Assembly: GCA_016717335.1 (NCBI GenBank) | Contig: JADKFS010000003.1 | Coordinates: 62,001-126,000, forward strand | DNA from: Candidatus Ribeiella danica | Lineage (GTDB): Bacteria; Chloroflexota; Chloroflexia; Chloroflexales; Roseiflexaceae | Direction of reading: 5' to 3' | DNA: 64,000 nucleotides | In this document: positions 15,223-28,044 of the stretch, piece by piece | Layout: each line of letters starts with the position of its first letter | Position numbering within the stretch: position 1 is the stretch's first letter | Notes under the pieces: model-generated | Seen by the model: only the letters and a program-made list of their open reading frames with translations | Database searches by the model: none | What the model was told of the DNA's origin: nothing | Position numbers and translations under genes: made by a program

Positions 15223-16118
15223 CGATCGGCACCCGCAGCAGCAAGCTGGCGCTGGCGCAGACGCACATGATGCGCGACGCGCTGCTGGCGGCCCACCCCG
15301 ACCTGACGGTCGCGATCGAGCATATCACCACTAAGGGCGACGTGATCCTCGACCGGCCGCTCAGCGCGATCGGCGACAAGGGGCTGTTCGTGACCGAGAT
15401 CGAGGACGCGCTGCGCGCCGGCCGGATCGACCTGGCGGTCCACAGCGCGAAGGACCTGCCCTCCGAGCTGCCGCCCGACATGGCGCTTGCCGCGTTCCCG
15501 CCGCGCGCCGACCCGCGTGACGCGCTGATCGCGCGCGATGGCCTGCGCCTGGCCGATCTCCCTGCGGGCGCCTGCGTCGGCACGAGCAGCATGCGGCGCA
15601 CCTGCCAGCTGCGCCACGCGCGCCCCGACCTGCGGATCGAGGATCTGCGCGGCAATGTCGACACGCGGCTGCGCAAGCTCCGCGAGGGCCAGTACGATGC
15701 GATCGTGCTGGCGGCGGCCGGGCTGGAGCGGCTTGGCTTGGCCGACCAGGTCAGCGAGTACCTCGACCCCACGCTGATGCTGCCGGCCGTCAGCCAGGGT
15801 ATCCTGGGCATCGAGGTGCGCGCCGCCGACACGGCGGTGGCCGCGCTGCTGGCGCCGCTGGACGACCCCCTCGCCCGCGTGGCGGCGACGGCCGAGCGCG
15901 CGTTCCTGGCGCGGATCGGCGGCGGCTGCCAGGTGCCGGTGGCGGCCTACGCGCGGCTCGTGGGCGGCGCGCTCGAGCTGGCCGGCATGATCGGCTCGCG
16001 CGATGGGCGGCTCGTCCGCGGCGAGATCGCCGGCCCGGCTGACGACCCGGCATCCCTGGGAGCGCAGCTGGCCGAGCGCCTGCTCGACGACGGGGGGCGG
16101 GAGCTGCTGGCAGGGTGA
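15153..16118 (+). CDS. hemC: Hydroxymethylbilane synthase (porphobilinogen deaminase)
   Basis: About 321 residues. It condenses four porphobilinogen units into hydroxymethylbilane on a dipyrromethane cofactor. Signatures are TIGTRSSKLALAQTHM, the HSAKDLPSELP loop, GTSSMRRTCQLRHARPDL, LRGNVDTRLRKL and the cofactor-binding Cys259 in RIGGGCQVPVA. The conserved protein begins at about residue 23; the preceding residues (LNKKHALVVGRSSLV) are repeat-derived and have replaced or extended the normal start. Start candidates are ATG 15153, ATG 15165 and TTG 15150, none with a strong ribosome site, so the start is uncertain. It lies 25 bases after hemH. Confidence 0.93.
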   Translation: MRSNMIDQLNKKHALVVGRSSLVTIGTRSSKLALAQTHMMRDALLAAHPDLTVAIEHITTKGDVILDRPLSAIGDKGLFVTEIEDALRAGRIDLAVHSAKDLPSELPPDMALAAFPPRADPRDALIARDGLRLADLPAGACVGTSSMRRTCQLRHARPDLRIEDLRGNVDTRLRKLREGQYDAIVLAAAGLERLGLADQVSEYLDPTLMLPAVSQGILGIEVRAADTAVAALLAPLDDPLARVAATAERAFLARIGGGCQVPVAAYARLVGGALELAGMIGSRDGRLVRGEIAGPADDPASLGAQLAERLLDDGGRELLAG

Positions 16119-16260
16119 CAGGGTGATGTGGGGCTTGGGGCGTGACCGGGTGACAAGGTGACCGGGTGACCGGGTGATGTGGAACTTGGGACTTGGGGCT
16201 TGGGGCGCGAGGCTTGGTCTTTCGTCTTTCGTCTTTGGTCTTTCGTCCATCGCCCATCGT
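16115..16260. repeat. Short repeats between hemC and hemD
   Basis: GTGACAGGGTGA/GACCGGGTGA octamer-like repeats (16115-16175) are followed by TCTTTCGTCTTTGGTC repeats (16215-16260) of the ACCAACGAC class. The hemD frame stays open through them but the real start is downstream. Confidence 0.65.
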
Positions 16261-16299
16261 TTTCCGCCCTTTACCCACGGCAACGCACAAGGGTACGCA

Positions 16300-17103
16300 A
16301 TGGGATCGGGCCAGCTACAGGGCAAGCGTATCGCCGTAACTCGCGCGGAGGAGCAGTCCGGCGCGCTGATCGAGCGGCTGCGCGGGCTGGGCGCCGAGCC
16401 GCTGGCCTGCCCGGCGATCGCGATCGCGCCGCCGGCCGACTACGCGCGGCTCGACGAGGCGATCGGGCATCTCGACGAGTACGACTGGCTGATCGTCACC
16501 AGCGCCAACGGGGCGCGCGCGCTGCTCGACCGCATGGCCGAGCTGGGCCAGCCGATCGCGGCGCTGGCGCATCTCTCGATCGGGGCGATCGGGCCGGCCA
16601 CCGCCGAGGCGCTTGCGGAGCGCGGGCTGCGCGCCGGCTTCATGCCGACGTCCTACGTCGCCGAGTCGATCCTGGAGGAGATTGGTGATGTGGCCGGGCG
16701 GCGCATCCTGCTGCCGCGCGCCGATATCGCGCGCGAGAAGCTGGCGGCGGTGCTGCGCGAGCGGGGCGCGCTGGTGGACGACATCGCGGCCTATCGCACC
16801 GTGCCCGGCCCCGGCGCGCGCCAGCTGGCCGAGCGGCTCGCTGACCGTGCGCTCGACGCGGTCACCTTCAGCAGCTCGTCGACCGTGCGCTACCTGCTCG
16901 ATGGGATGGCGGAGGCGGGGATCGACAGCGCAGCCGCGCGCGAGCTGCTGGGCGAGGTCGCAGTGGTCTGCATCGGGCCGATCACGGCGGCGACGGCGCG
17001 CGAGCACGGGCTGCGGGTCGACGTCGTCGCGCGCGAGTCCACCGCCGAGGGGCTGGTCGCCGCGCTGCTCGAATGGTTCGCCGCTCACCCCGCGATCGCC
17101 TAG
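16300..17103 (+). CDS. hemD: Uroporphyrinogen-III synthase
   Basis: 267 residues. It cyclises hydroxymethylbilane and inverts ring D to give uroporphyrinogen III. The sequence is poorly conserved across the family, but the two-domain pattern is visible: GKRIAVTRAEEQSGALIERL at the start, DWLIVTSANGARALLDRM, then RILLPRADIAREKL, AYRTVPGP, DAVTFSSSSTVRYLLDGM and VVCIGPITAATAREHGLRV. The start ATG at 16300 follows AAGGGT; the open frame back to 16174 is repeat-derived. Position right after hemC, the usual partner, supports the call. Confidence 0.9.
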   Translation: MGSGQLQGKRIAVTRAEEQSGALIERLRGLGAEPLACPAIAIAPPADYARLDEAIGHLDEYDWLIVTSANGARALLDRMAELGQPIAALAHLSIGAIGPATAEALAERGLRAGFMPTSYVAESILEEIGDVAGRRILLPRADIAREKLAAVLRERGALVDDIAAYRTVPGPGARQLAERLADRALDAVTFSSSSTVRYLLDGMAEAGIDSAAARELLGEVAVVCIGPITAATAREHGLRVDVVARESTAEGLVAALLEWFAAHPAIA

Positions 17104-17104
17104 A

Positions 17105-17185
17105 TTATCGGCTGGGAATCCGCGAATTGCGCGAGTTGACGCGCACCGTTCGCGAAGATTCGCGTCATTCGCGGATCAATAATGG
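17105..17185. repeat. Degenerate palindrome upstream of the DUF1990 gene
   Basis: ATCCGCGAATTGCGCG on the left and ATTCGCGTCATTCGCGGAT on the right form an imperfect inverted repeat. It fills the hemD-DUF1990 gap. Confidence 0.55.
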
Positions 17186-17201
17186 TACGAGAGCAATAGC
17201 C

Positions 17202-17783
17202 GTGTTTCTGTTAACCAGGCCCTCGGACGAGCAGATCGACAACATCATCGCCGCGCAGCGCGCTGCCTCGCTCACGTATTCGTTCGAGGGGGTGACGCGC
17301 AACGGATCGCCGCCCGCCGGCTACGCCGTCGACCACAATAAAGTCAGGCTGGGCGCGGGCCAGGCGACCTTCGAGCGCGCGGTCGCGGCGATGCGGCGCT
17401 GGGAGCAGTTCGGCTTCGGCTGGATGCGGCTGTGCTGGCCCGGCGCGCCGATCGAGGCCGGCGCGGTCGTGATCGTGCTGGCCTCGATGCCCGCGCTCTA
17501 CGCGGTCAACGCCTGCCGGATCGTCTATACTGTCGACGAGGACGACGGCCGGGTGCGGCGCTTCGGGTTTGCCTACGGCACGCTGGGCGTCCACGTGGCG
17601 CGCGGCGAGGAGCGCTTCCTGGTCGAGTGGGATCGCGCGGACGACGCGGTCTGGTACAGCATCCTGGCGTTCTCGCGGCCGAAGAGCCTGCTGGCCTGGC
17701 TCGGCTACCCGGTCGCGCGCCTGATGCAGCGGCGCTTCGCCGCCGCCTCGAAGCGGGCGATGGCGCGGGCCGTGAATGCCTGA
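17202..17783 (+). CDS. DUF1990 family protein
   Basis: 193 residues from the GTG at 17202. It matches the DUF1990 pattern: FLLTRPSDEQID at the start, YSFEGVTRNGSPPAGYAVDH, LGAGQATFERAVAAMRRWEQF, then a central strand with NACRIVYTVDED, FGFAYGTLGVHVARGEERF and the end AFSRPKSLLAWLGYPVARLM. The biochemical function is unknown; some members resemble START/SRPBCC-like lipid- or ligand-binding folds. No signal peptide is seen. It sits between hemD and hemB in the heme locus, so a co-expressed role in tetrapyrrole handling is possible but not shown. The start is chosen because the family begins at this FLLTRP motif. Confidence 0.75.
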   Translation: MFLLTRPSDEQIDNIIAAQRAASLTYSFEGVTRNGSPPAGYAVDHNKVRLGAGQATFERAVAAMRRWEQFGFGWMRLCWPGAPIEAGAVVIVLASMPALYAVNACRIVYTVDEDDGRVRRFGFAYGTLGVHVARGEERFLVEWDRADDAVWYSILAFSRPKSLLAWLGYPVARLMQRRFAAASKRAMARAVNA

Positions 17784-17784
17784 C

Positions 17785-17910
17785 CAAGGACAAAGGACCA
17801 ACGACCAATCGTCGTATTCGGCCATGAAGACATGACCAAGGGCGAAGGACAAACGACCAATCGTTGCTTTCGGCCTTGGTCCTCGGTCTTTCGTCTTTGG
17901 TCCCGAAAGC
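17785..17910. repeat. ACCAACGAC/TTTGGTC palindromic repeats before hemB
   Basis: Multiple GACCAAGGACAAAGGACC-type units on the left and TTGGTCCTCGGTCTTTCG-type units on the right in inverted order, ending 15 bases before hemB. Same class as the element inside hemE. Confidence 0.75.
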
Positions 17911-17924
17911 AAAGGAGTACCCTC

Positions 17925-18911
17925 ATGCCACTGACATATCGCCCCCGCCGCCTGCGCCGCACGCCGACCCTGCGCCGGATGGTGCGCGAGACGGCGCTGA
18001 GCGCAGCCGACCTGATCGCGCCGCTGTTTATCGCCGAGGGGCGCGGCGTGGCGCGGCCGATCGGCTCGATGCCCGGCCAGGCCCAGCTCTCGGTCGACCA
18101 GATCGAGCGCGAGATCGACGATCTGATGGAGCTGCGCGTGCCGGCGGTGCTGCTGTTCGGCATCCCGATCCACAAGGACGCGACCGGCAGCGGCGCGTGG
18201 GACCCGGCCGGGCCGGTGCCGAGCGCCATCCGCGCGATCAAGGGCCGTGCGCCCGACATGGCGGTGATCGCCGACGTCTGCATGTGCGAGTACACCGACC
18301 ACGGCCACTGCGGCCTGCTCTCGCACGAGGCCGGCAGCGCCGACGTGCTGAACGACGAGACGCTCGACCTGCTGGCGCGCGCCTCGGTGGCCTACGCCGA
18401 CGCTGGGGCCGATATCGTCGCCCCCAGCGCAATGATGGACGGCCAGGTCGCGGCGATCCGCGCCGGGCTGGACGCCGCCGGCCACGCGCAGGTGCCGATC
18501 CTGGCCTACGCCGCCAAGTTCGCCTCGGCGTTCTACGGCCCGTTCCGCGAGGCGGCCGAGTCGACGCCCAAGTTCGGCGACCGGCGCGCCTACCAGATGG
18601 ACCCGGCCAACGGCCGCGAGGCGCTGCGCGAGGTCGCGCTCGACGCGGCCGAGGGCGCGGATATGCTGATGGTCAAGCCGGCCGGCGCGTACCTCGACAT
18701 CATCCGCGAGGTTCGCGCGCGCTACGACCTGCCACTGGCGGCCTACCAGGTCAGCGGCGAGTACGCGATGATCAAGGCGGCCGCCCAGAACGGCTGGCTC
18801 GACGAGCGCCGCGCTGCGCTGGAGAGCCTGATCGCGATCAAGCGCGCCGGCGCGGATCTGATCATCACCTACTACGCCAAGGAGGCGGCGCGCTGGATTG
18901 CCGAGGAGTGA
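17925..18911 (+). CDS. hemB: Porphobilinogen synthase (delta-aminolevulinate dehydratase)
   Basis: 328 residues. It condenses two 5-aminolevulinate molecules to porphobilinogen. The active-site Cys cluster is DVCMCEYTDHGHCG (zinc-type), and the two substrate Lys are Lys198 in YAAKFAS and Lys251 in MLMVKPA. RRxRRTPTLRRMVRET at the start and YQVSGEYAMIKAAA near the end are typical. AAAGGAG lies about eight bases before the ATG at 17925; the open frame upstream is repeat. Clearly functional by all motifs. Confidence 0.96.
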   Translation: MPLTYRPRRLRRTPTLRRMVRETALSAADLIAPLFIAEGRGVARPIGSMPGQAQLSVDQIEREIDDLMELRVPAVLLFGIPIHKDATGSGAWDPAGPVPSAIRAIKGRAPDMAVIADVCMCEYTDHGHCGLLSHEAGSADVLNDETLDLLARASVAYADAGADIVAPSAMMDGQVAAIRAGLDAAGHAQVPILAYAAKFASAFYGPFREAAESTPKFGDRRAYQMDPANGREALREVALDAAEGADMLMVKPAGAYLDIIREVRARYDLPLAAYQVSGEYAMIKAAAQNGWLDERRAALESLIAIKRAGADLIITYYAKEAARWIAEE

Positions 18912-19031
18912 TCGAGCGCCCGTGGTGATTCACCAGACCATGGCCACACTCTGATGATGTACCCCTTCCGCGCCACGATCGCAGCGCCACCGTGACGCGG
19001 AACAAGCTGGAAACAGGTGAGGTGGGCTGTG

Positions 19032-19727
19032 ATGCCGCATAAGCTAATCGGAATCCTGGCGGGCATGGGGCCTCGCTCGACTGCCCCGTTCGTCGACATG
19101 GTGGTCGACGAGTGCCAGCGGCAGTATGGCGCGACCGACGACGTCGACTTTCCGCCGATGATGATCTACTCGCTGCCGACCCCGTTCTACGTCGATCGGC
19201 CGATCGATCACGCGGCGATGGAGGCGACCATCTGCGACGGCCTGCGGAAGCTCGAGCGCACCGGCGTGCAGCTGATCGCGATGCCGTGCAACTCGGCCCA
19301 TATCTACTACGACTGGCTGGCCGCCTGCGTCCACGTGCCGCTGCTGAATATGGTCGAGCTGGCGCTGCAGGCCATCCCGGCCATCTCCCAGCGCGTTGCG
19401 CTGCTGGCGACCAGGGTGACCGCCACGTCGAACCTGTACCAGTCGGCGCTCGAGGCGGCCGGCCACGCCGTGCTGTACGACGAGGCGCTGCAGCAGCGCG
19501 TGGACGAGTTGCTCCTGGCCGTCAAATCGTCGCTCGATCGCCAGGCGGCGGCCGGGCTCTGGGCCGATCTGATCGCGGGCCTGCGCGACCGCGGCGCCAG
19601 CATGGCGCTGCTCGCCTGCACCGACCTCAACGTGATCAGCATGTCCCCGGCACCGGCGCTGGCGGTGGTGGACGCGACGCGCGAGCTGGCCGTGGCGACG
19701 GTGCGCTCCTGGCGCGCGCTGTCTTGA
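19032..19727 (+). CDS. Aspartate/glutamate racemase family protein
   Basis: 231 residues, the family's normal length. These enzymes interconvert D- and L-aspartate or glutamate without PLP, using two Cys. Both are present: Cys86 in MPCNSAH and Cys196 in LLACTDLN. The start KLIGILAGMGPRST is typical. It lies between hemB and hemL on the same strand; a link with glutamate-derived tetrapyrrole synthesis is possible, but D-amino acids for cell wall or the downstream peptide cluster are equally plausible. The start at 19032 follows GGTGAGGTGG; a GTG 15 bases upstream is the alternative. Confidence 0.85.
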   Translation: MPHKLIGILAGMGPRSTAPFVDMVVDECQRQYGATDDVDFPPMMIYSLPTPFYVDRPIDHAAMEATICDGLRKLERTGVQLIAMPCNSAHIYYDWLAACVHVPLLNMVELALQAIPAISQRVALLATRVTATSNLYQSALEAAGHAVLYDEALQQRVDELLLAVKSSLDRQAAAGLWADLIAGLRDRGASMALLACTDLNVISMSPAPALAVVDATRELAVATVRSWRALS

Positions 19728-19827
19728 TTCGCTCGGTCGGTACTCCGCACCAGTATGGGCGTTGACTCTCCCCGTAATATGGAGAGCAGGCAGCTGCTTT
19801 CGTGGGTGGGTTTGTCGTTTACTGGGC

Positions 19828-19985
19828 GGTGATGCGCCTGGTGACCCCACCCCCTGCCCCACCCCTGACATGAGCCGGGGTGAACACTGGCGGGTCTTGA
19901 GGGTTTCGGCGGAGCCGAAACCCTCAAGACCTGACAAGAATCCCCGCTCTCCCGTTCTGGGAGAGGGGGTAGGGGGGTGAGGGCC
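19828..19985. repeat. Dispersed repeat family B, copy 1
   Basis: Two inverted outer blocks (ACCCCACCCCCTGCCCC / GGGGGTAGGGGGGTGA) enclose an inner palindrome, GGTCTTGAGGGTTTCGGC / GCCGAAACCCTCAAGACC. Other copies are at 23200-23350 and 38085-38186; the outer blocks are conserved while the inner palindrome differs. It fills most of the racemase-hemL gap. Confidence 0.75.
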
Positions 19986-20029
19986 TGCTGCGAACCCTGA
20001 TGCAATCTGTCATATGAAGGAGCACCATA

Positions 20030-21325
<1,296 letters not shown>

Positions 21326-21353
21326 CGGCGGGGATCGCGGGGATCGCGATGCT

Positions 21354-21424
21354 GTAGGGGCGAAGCATGTGCAGCCTAACCGGCGCGCCACATCGATCGA
21401 CGATGGCAAATGCTTCGCCCCTAC
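21354..21424. repeat. Inverted repeat GTAGGGGCGAAGCAT
   Basis: Perfect 15-bp arms at 21354-21368 and 21410-21424 around a 41-base loop. REP-like in form. It lies in the 21326-21806 gap, which otherwise holds a MITE-like element and a TAGTCAG repeat and no gene. Confidence 0.75.
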
Positions 21425-21590
21425 GGCCCTGCGCCCCGCCCGGCGCCCTGCGGTGCCCCTGTTCGATCGCGTCGTGTCGCCCCCCCGCGGTTGAATGCCG
21501 CCCTCCCTCTTCCCCTGATCGAGACGCACCCGCCACACACAGCGCTCCCTGTGCTATGATACACACTGGCGCCATCAACCTGCGCCTGGC

Positions 21591-21697
21591 CTATAGCAGT
21601 GGGCAGTCGGCAGGAGCCAGTCGGCGGTAAGACGGATGGCAGCACAACAGCATCTCGTTCTTGTATAGTGGCTCAATAGTTTTGCTCACGGCTATAG
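21591..21697. mobile_element. MITE-like CTATAG element, copy 1 (107 bp)
   Basis: Terminal inverted repeats CTATAGCAGTGGGCA and TGCTCACGGCTATAG. The interior matches copy 2 at 45850-45956 almost base for base, and both are 107 bp. A shorter relative is at 44990-45084. No transposase is encoded. Confidence 0.75.
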
Positions 21698-21736
21698 TGC
21701 AATTCCAAGCGAGCTTTTCGGCCATCCGTGATAGCT

Positions 21737-21768
21737 GTACTGACTACTGACTACTGACTACTGACTAC
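21737..21768. repeat. TAGTCAG-type tandem repeat, inverted copy
   Basis: Four copies of a CTGACTA unit, the reverse complement of the unit at 5590-5625, shortly before the metallophosphoesterase gene. Confidence 0.7.
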
Positions 21769-21806
21769 ATGCATGAGCCAGGCTGTGCGAGAAGGGAGGA
21801 CGTCCA

Positions 21807-23192
21807 ATGGACCGCGTGGTCTATCTGATCAGCGACCTGCACCTCGGGCCGGGCCGCGAGCCCGCGACCGATGCCTGGCACCCGCTGGAGGACTTCCAGG
21901 TCGACGATGCCTTCGGCGCGTTCCTCGACCGCATCACGGCTCTGGCGAACGGCGCGCCGATCGAGCTGCTGATCGCCGGCGACTTCATCGACTACCCGCA
22001 GATCCTGCCCGAGCTGGGGCTGACCTCGCCCGCGAACACGCGCGGGACGACCCAGGCCGAGTCGGTCGAGCGCACGCGCGTGGTGCTCGGCCAGCGCCCC
22101 GAGCTGTCCAGCGGCCACCCGGCGGTGTTCGCGCGCCTGCGCAAGCTGATCGAGGCCGGCCACTCGGTCACGATCCTCGTCGGCAACCACGATATCGATC
22201 TGCTCTGGCCGGACGTCTGGGCGCTGCTGTTCGACGCGATCTATTCGCCTGGCGCGTCCGGCATTCTCCAGCGCGAGACGTTCAGCCACACGATCGGCCG
22301 GGCCGGCCGCGGGCGCGTGTACGTCGAGCACGGCCACGAGCGCGACCCGGAGAACTGCTTTGGCGACCAGATGGCGCAGCCGTTCGCCGAGGACGGGACC
22401 GGCGTTCGCCGGCTCAAGCGCTGCTACGGCACCCTGTTCGTCGACAAGGTCTACAACCAGCTCGAGCGCGAGCGCTGGTTTATCGACAACGTCAAGCCGA
22501 TCTCGCGGGTGATCGGCCTGGGGCTCAAGAACGACGTCGGCTTTACCGGCCGGGCGCTGGCGCTGATCTTGAAGTTCTTCCTGACAGCCGGGCTGCCGCC
22601 GCGCCGGGCCGCCGCGGTGCTGGGCGAGGAAGATACCTGGCCGCAGGCGCAGCGCAACGGCCCCGCGTTGGCCCAGGCGGTGGACGACGATCAGCTGCAC
22701 GACTACCTGCAGCGGCGCATGGCCGACCCGGCGTTTCGGGCCGAGTTCGACGACGAGGTGCGTCAGTTCGACGAGGGCGACTGGCGCCAGATCAAGGCCG
22801 GCGTCACGCGGCAGCCGACGCTCGATAAGCTGGCCGGCGTGCAGCCGCGCGGGATGGTGCTGGGCGACGAGGACGTGGAAGATCAGTACCATGCCGCCGC
22901 GCGCGAGGTGATGCAGCTCGACTCGTCGATCGGCGCGGTGATCATGGGCCACACCCACGAGGCGATCGACGGCCTGGTCAAGCCGCTCTACCTCGACGAC
23001 AATCGCACCGGCTACTACTTCAACAGCGGCACCTGGACGCCGCACCTGCGCGACCGGCCCGGCCACCGCTACAGCTGGGACGAGATCGCCGACGCCGCCA
23101 ACTACACGTCGTCGCTGACCTACCTGCGCTTCGTGCCCGACGCCCAGGGCGTGTACCGGGTCGAGCTGCACAGCTGGGCCGCCGAGATGTAG
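21807..23192 (+). CDS. Calcineurin-like metallophosphoesterase
   Basis: 461 residues. All five metal-site blocks of the calcineurin-like family are visible: DLH (Asp10/His12), GDFID, GNHD, EHGHE and GHTHEA. The fold core is interrupted by a long middle region (residues about 190-350) rich in charged helices, which makes the protein larger than UDP-diacylglucosamine hydrolases of about 240 residues. No signal peptide or membrane segment is seen, so it is probably cytosolic. The substrate is unknown. The start is ATG 21807; it stands alone between repeat blocks. Confidence 0.85.
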   Translation: MDRVVYLISDLHLGPGREPATDAWHPLEDFQVDDAFGAFLDRITALANGAPIELLIAGDFIDYPQILPELGLTSPANTRGTTQAESVERTRVVLGQRPELSSGHPAVFARLRKLIEAGHSVTILVGNHDIDLLWPDVWALLFDAIYSPGASGILQRETFSHTIGRAGRGRVYVEHGHERDPENCFGDQMAQPFAEDGTGVRRLKRCYGTLFVDKVYNQLERERWFIDNVKPISRVIGLGLKNDVGFTGRALALILKFFLTAGLPPRRAAAVLGEEDTWPQAQRNGPALAQAVDDDQLHDYLQRRMADPAFRAEFDDEVRQFDEGDWRQIKAGVTRQPTLDKLAGVQPRGMVLGDEDVEDQYHAAAREVMQLDSSIGAVIMGHTHEAIDGLVKPLYLDDNRTGYYFNSGTWTPHLRDRPGHRYSWDEIADAANYTSSLTYLRFVPDAQGVYRVELHSWAAEM

Positions 23193-23199
23193 CTGCTGC

Positions 23200-23350
23200 G
23201 CAGGATCACCCCACCCCCTGCCCCCGCCCCTGCTCCGGGCGGGGGTTAGATTTTCGGCATCTGCGTGCGGTCGGGCAGCGACCGCACGCAGATGCCAGAA
23301 AGATGCCCCCCTCTCCCATCCTGGGAGAGGGGGCAGGGGGGTGAGGGCAT
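23200..23350. repeat. Dispersed repeat family B, copy 2
   Basis: ACCCCACCCCCTGCCCC on the left and GAGAGGGGGCAGGGGGGTGA on the right, with the inner palindrome GGCATCTGCGTGCGGTC / GACCGCACGCAGATGCC. It lies between convergent genes. Confidence 0.75.
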
Positions 23351-23371
23351 GCGGCGCAGGAGGACGCGCGC

Positions 23372-24877
<1,506 letters not shown>

Positions 24878-24879
24878 GT

Positions 24880-26253
<1,374 letters not shown>

Positions 26254-26272
26254 TGCTGCGCTTTCTATTCAG

Positions 26273-26410
26273 GCGACAAGATGACAAGATGACAGGGTGA
26301 CAAGATGACAAGATGACAACGTGCCAACGCGCCAACGTGCCAACGTGCCAACGTGCTAACGCGCTAACGCGCCAACGTGCTAACGTGCTAACGTGCTACG
26401 CGCCAACGTG
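26273..26410. repeat. Two adjoining short tandem arrays
   Basis: GACAAGAT octamers (26273-26318) pass into a 10-bp array of CCAACGTG/CTAACGCG-type units (26319-26410). They separate the GH1 genes from the GH-A lipoprotein gene and may reduce read-through; no gene is present in the gap. Confidence 0.85.
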
Positions 26411-26483
26411 ACTTCGACAATCATAACTCATTTTTGTGCAGTGGCTGCACGGGCGCGATGTCGCCGATCGCGTGGCCTCCGGG

Positions 26484-27899
26484 TCACGGGCGTGGCGGTA
26501 TCACGAGCAGCGTGGCAGATTCGGCCGGCAGCCGCAGCCGCACGTCCGGCCCCAGCGCGACCGGGTCGATCTGGCTGGCCTTGTGCTCGCGGTCGAAGCG
26601 CCAGCTCTCGGCCGCGCCGGCGGAGTCCATGCCCGCGATCCGCAGCGGCAGGCTGGCCTCGTCCGCGCCGCGGTTGACCAGCATGATCGTCAGCGCGCCG
26701 TCCTTGCGCCGCGCCGCCACGATCGAGACCAGCGGGTCGCCCGAGGCGGCGTAGACCTGATCCGTGCCCAGGCGCCGGTACAGCAGCTGGACGTAGTAGG
26801 CCGGCCGGGTCGAGTAGGCGCGCAGCATGCCCCAGCCGGCGCTCTCGGGCGCGTACATCGCGAACTGGGCGACGATCGCGACGCGCTGGCGGATCAGGCG
26901 GGCGAGCACGTCGGCCCACCAGATCGCGCCGAGGTGCGAGTCGGGGGTCGCGTCGCCGCTGAAGGTCGCGCTCCAGTTGGAGTTCACCTCGGTGACGGCC
27001 ACCGGCAGATCACGGCCGGCCGCCGCGCGCACGAGCGCCCGCAGGTTCGGGATGATCGCATCCCACTCCGGGCTGTTAGCGCGCAGCTGATCGGTCGTCG
27101 GGTCGCCGTCGGATGGGCCGGGTGGGAACGGGTAGCGGTGAACCGCCACGATGTCGACCAGGTCGCCGTTGGCACGCAGGAACTGCTCCAGAAACTCGCG
27201 CATCGTGAAGCGCCCCTGCGGGTCGCGGATGGTGCCCTGCGCGTCGAGCTGGTGGATGTCCGGCCCGACGATCGTGATGCCCGGGTCGACCGCGCGCGCC
27301 GCCTGGGCGATCGCGCGCCACTCCTGGTTGAACCGCGCGATGTCGTACTCGGAGTACAGCGTCGGCTCGTTGCCGATGCTCCAGTAGCGGACGGCGTACT
27401 TCCTGGTCGAGTTGGTATACCGGACGATCTCGGCCGCGCCCGCGGGGGTGCCGCCGCGCAGGCGCAGGCTGATGCTCGGCTCGGCGCCGAGCTTGCGGCA
27501 CAGCGCGACAAAGTCGTCGATCTGCTGCGGCTCGATATCATGCTGGTCGCCGTAGTCGCCGCCCGGAAAGCGCAGGTAGGTGAAGCCGGCCGCCTCGACC
27601 TGGCGCTGCACGTCGGGCAGGAAGGCGCCCATCCAGGGGCCGTAGTTGGTGCCGTACACCAGCCGGCTGATCGGCCCCTGCGGCTGCGTCACGTCGACAG
27701 ACAGCACGCCCGGCACGGGGCTGGGCAGCGGCGATGGCGCGGCTGGCTCAGCTGTCGGCGCCGGCGCAGGTTGTGCCGGCACGGCCGGGCGCGTCGGCGC
27801 GGGGGCCGGGGGCGCCGGCGCCGCGGCGCCGCAGGCGGCGATCCCAAGCACGCCGGCCAGGAGCAGGGGCGCCAGTCGAAAACGCACAGGCATGGGCAT
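26484..27899 (-). CDS. Clan GH-A glycoside hydrolase-like lipoprotein
   Basis: 471 residues from the chosen start. Lipobox LGIAAC with Cys23, then a 40-residue Pro/Ala linker and a TIM-barrel glycosidase-like domain. The typical clan GH-A pair is visible: acid/base Glu178 in YWSIGNEPT and a candidate nucleophile Glu304 in VAVTEVNSNW. A C-terminal beta domain (SLVSIVAARRKDGALTIMLV) resembles those of GH39/GH51/GH79-type enzymes. The exact family and sugar cannot be set from sequence alone; a xylosidase, arabinofuranosidase or glucuronidase would fit. It is anchored outside the cell and lies between the sugar transporter and beta-glucosidase genes. The ATG at 27899 has GGACGAG nearby. Confidence 0.78.
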   Translation of the reverse strand: MPMPVRFRLAPLLLAGVLGIAACGAAAPAPPAPAPTRPAVPAQPAPAPTAEPAAPSPLPSPVPGVLSVDVTQPQGPISRLVYGTNYGPWMGAFLPDVQRQVEAAGFTYLRFPGGDYGDQHDIEPQQIDDFVALCRKLGAEPSISLRLRGGTPAGAAEIVRYTNSTRKYAVRYWSIGNEPTLYSEYDIARFNQEWRAIAQAARAVDPGITIVGPDIHQLDAQGTIRDPQGRFTMREFLEQFLRANGDLVDIVAVHRYPFPPGPSDGDPTTDQLRANSPEWDAIIPNLRALVRAAAGRDLPVAVTEVNSNWSATFSGDATPDSHLGAIWWADVLARLIRQRVAIVAQFAMYAPESAGWGMLRAYSTRPAYYVQLLYRRLGTDQVYAASGDPLVSIVAARRKDGALTIMLVNRGADEASLPLRIAGMDSAGAAESWRFDREHKASQIDPVALGPDVRLRLPAESATLLVIPPRP

Positions 27900-27940
27900 G
27901 GCATCGCTCGTCCGTTGGGATATAAAGCGGAGTGCAGAAC

Positions 27941-28020
27941 GATTGAGCCACGGAGAACGCAGAGGCCGCCGAGCTTTGGTCTTCTTCCTCTGTGATCTCA
28001 GTGTCCTCTGTGGCTCAACC
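27941..28020. repeat. Palindrome GAGCCACGGAG / CTCTGTGGCTC
   Basis: Inverted arms TTGAGCCACGGAGAACGCAG and CCTCTGTGGCTCAA with an extra inner CAGAG/CTCTG pair, between the permease and GH-A genes. Confidence 0.6.
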
Positions 28021-28044
28021 ACATCGCTATTGGCGCATCGCAGG

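Noticed and set aside
15528..15777. Small frames inside hemC and hemD on both strands
   Set aside because: Fully overlapped by conserved enzymes and without ribosome sites or recognisable families.
13694..15832. 712-residue minus-strand frame over hemH and the tandem repeats
   Set aside because: Antisense to hemH and hemC, whose motifs are complete; the frame owes its length to GC bias and the repeats.
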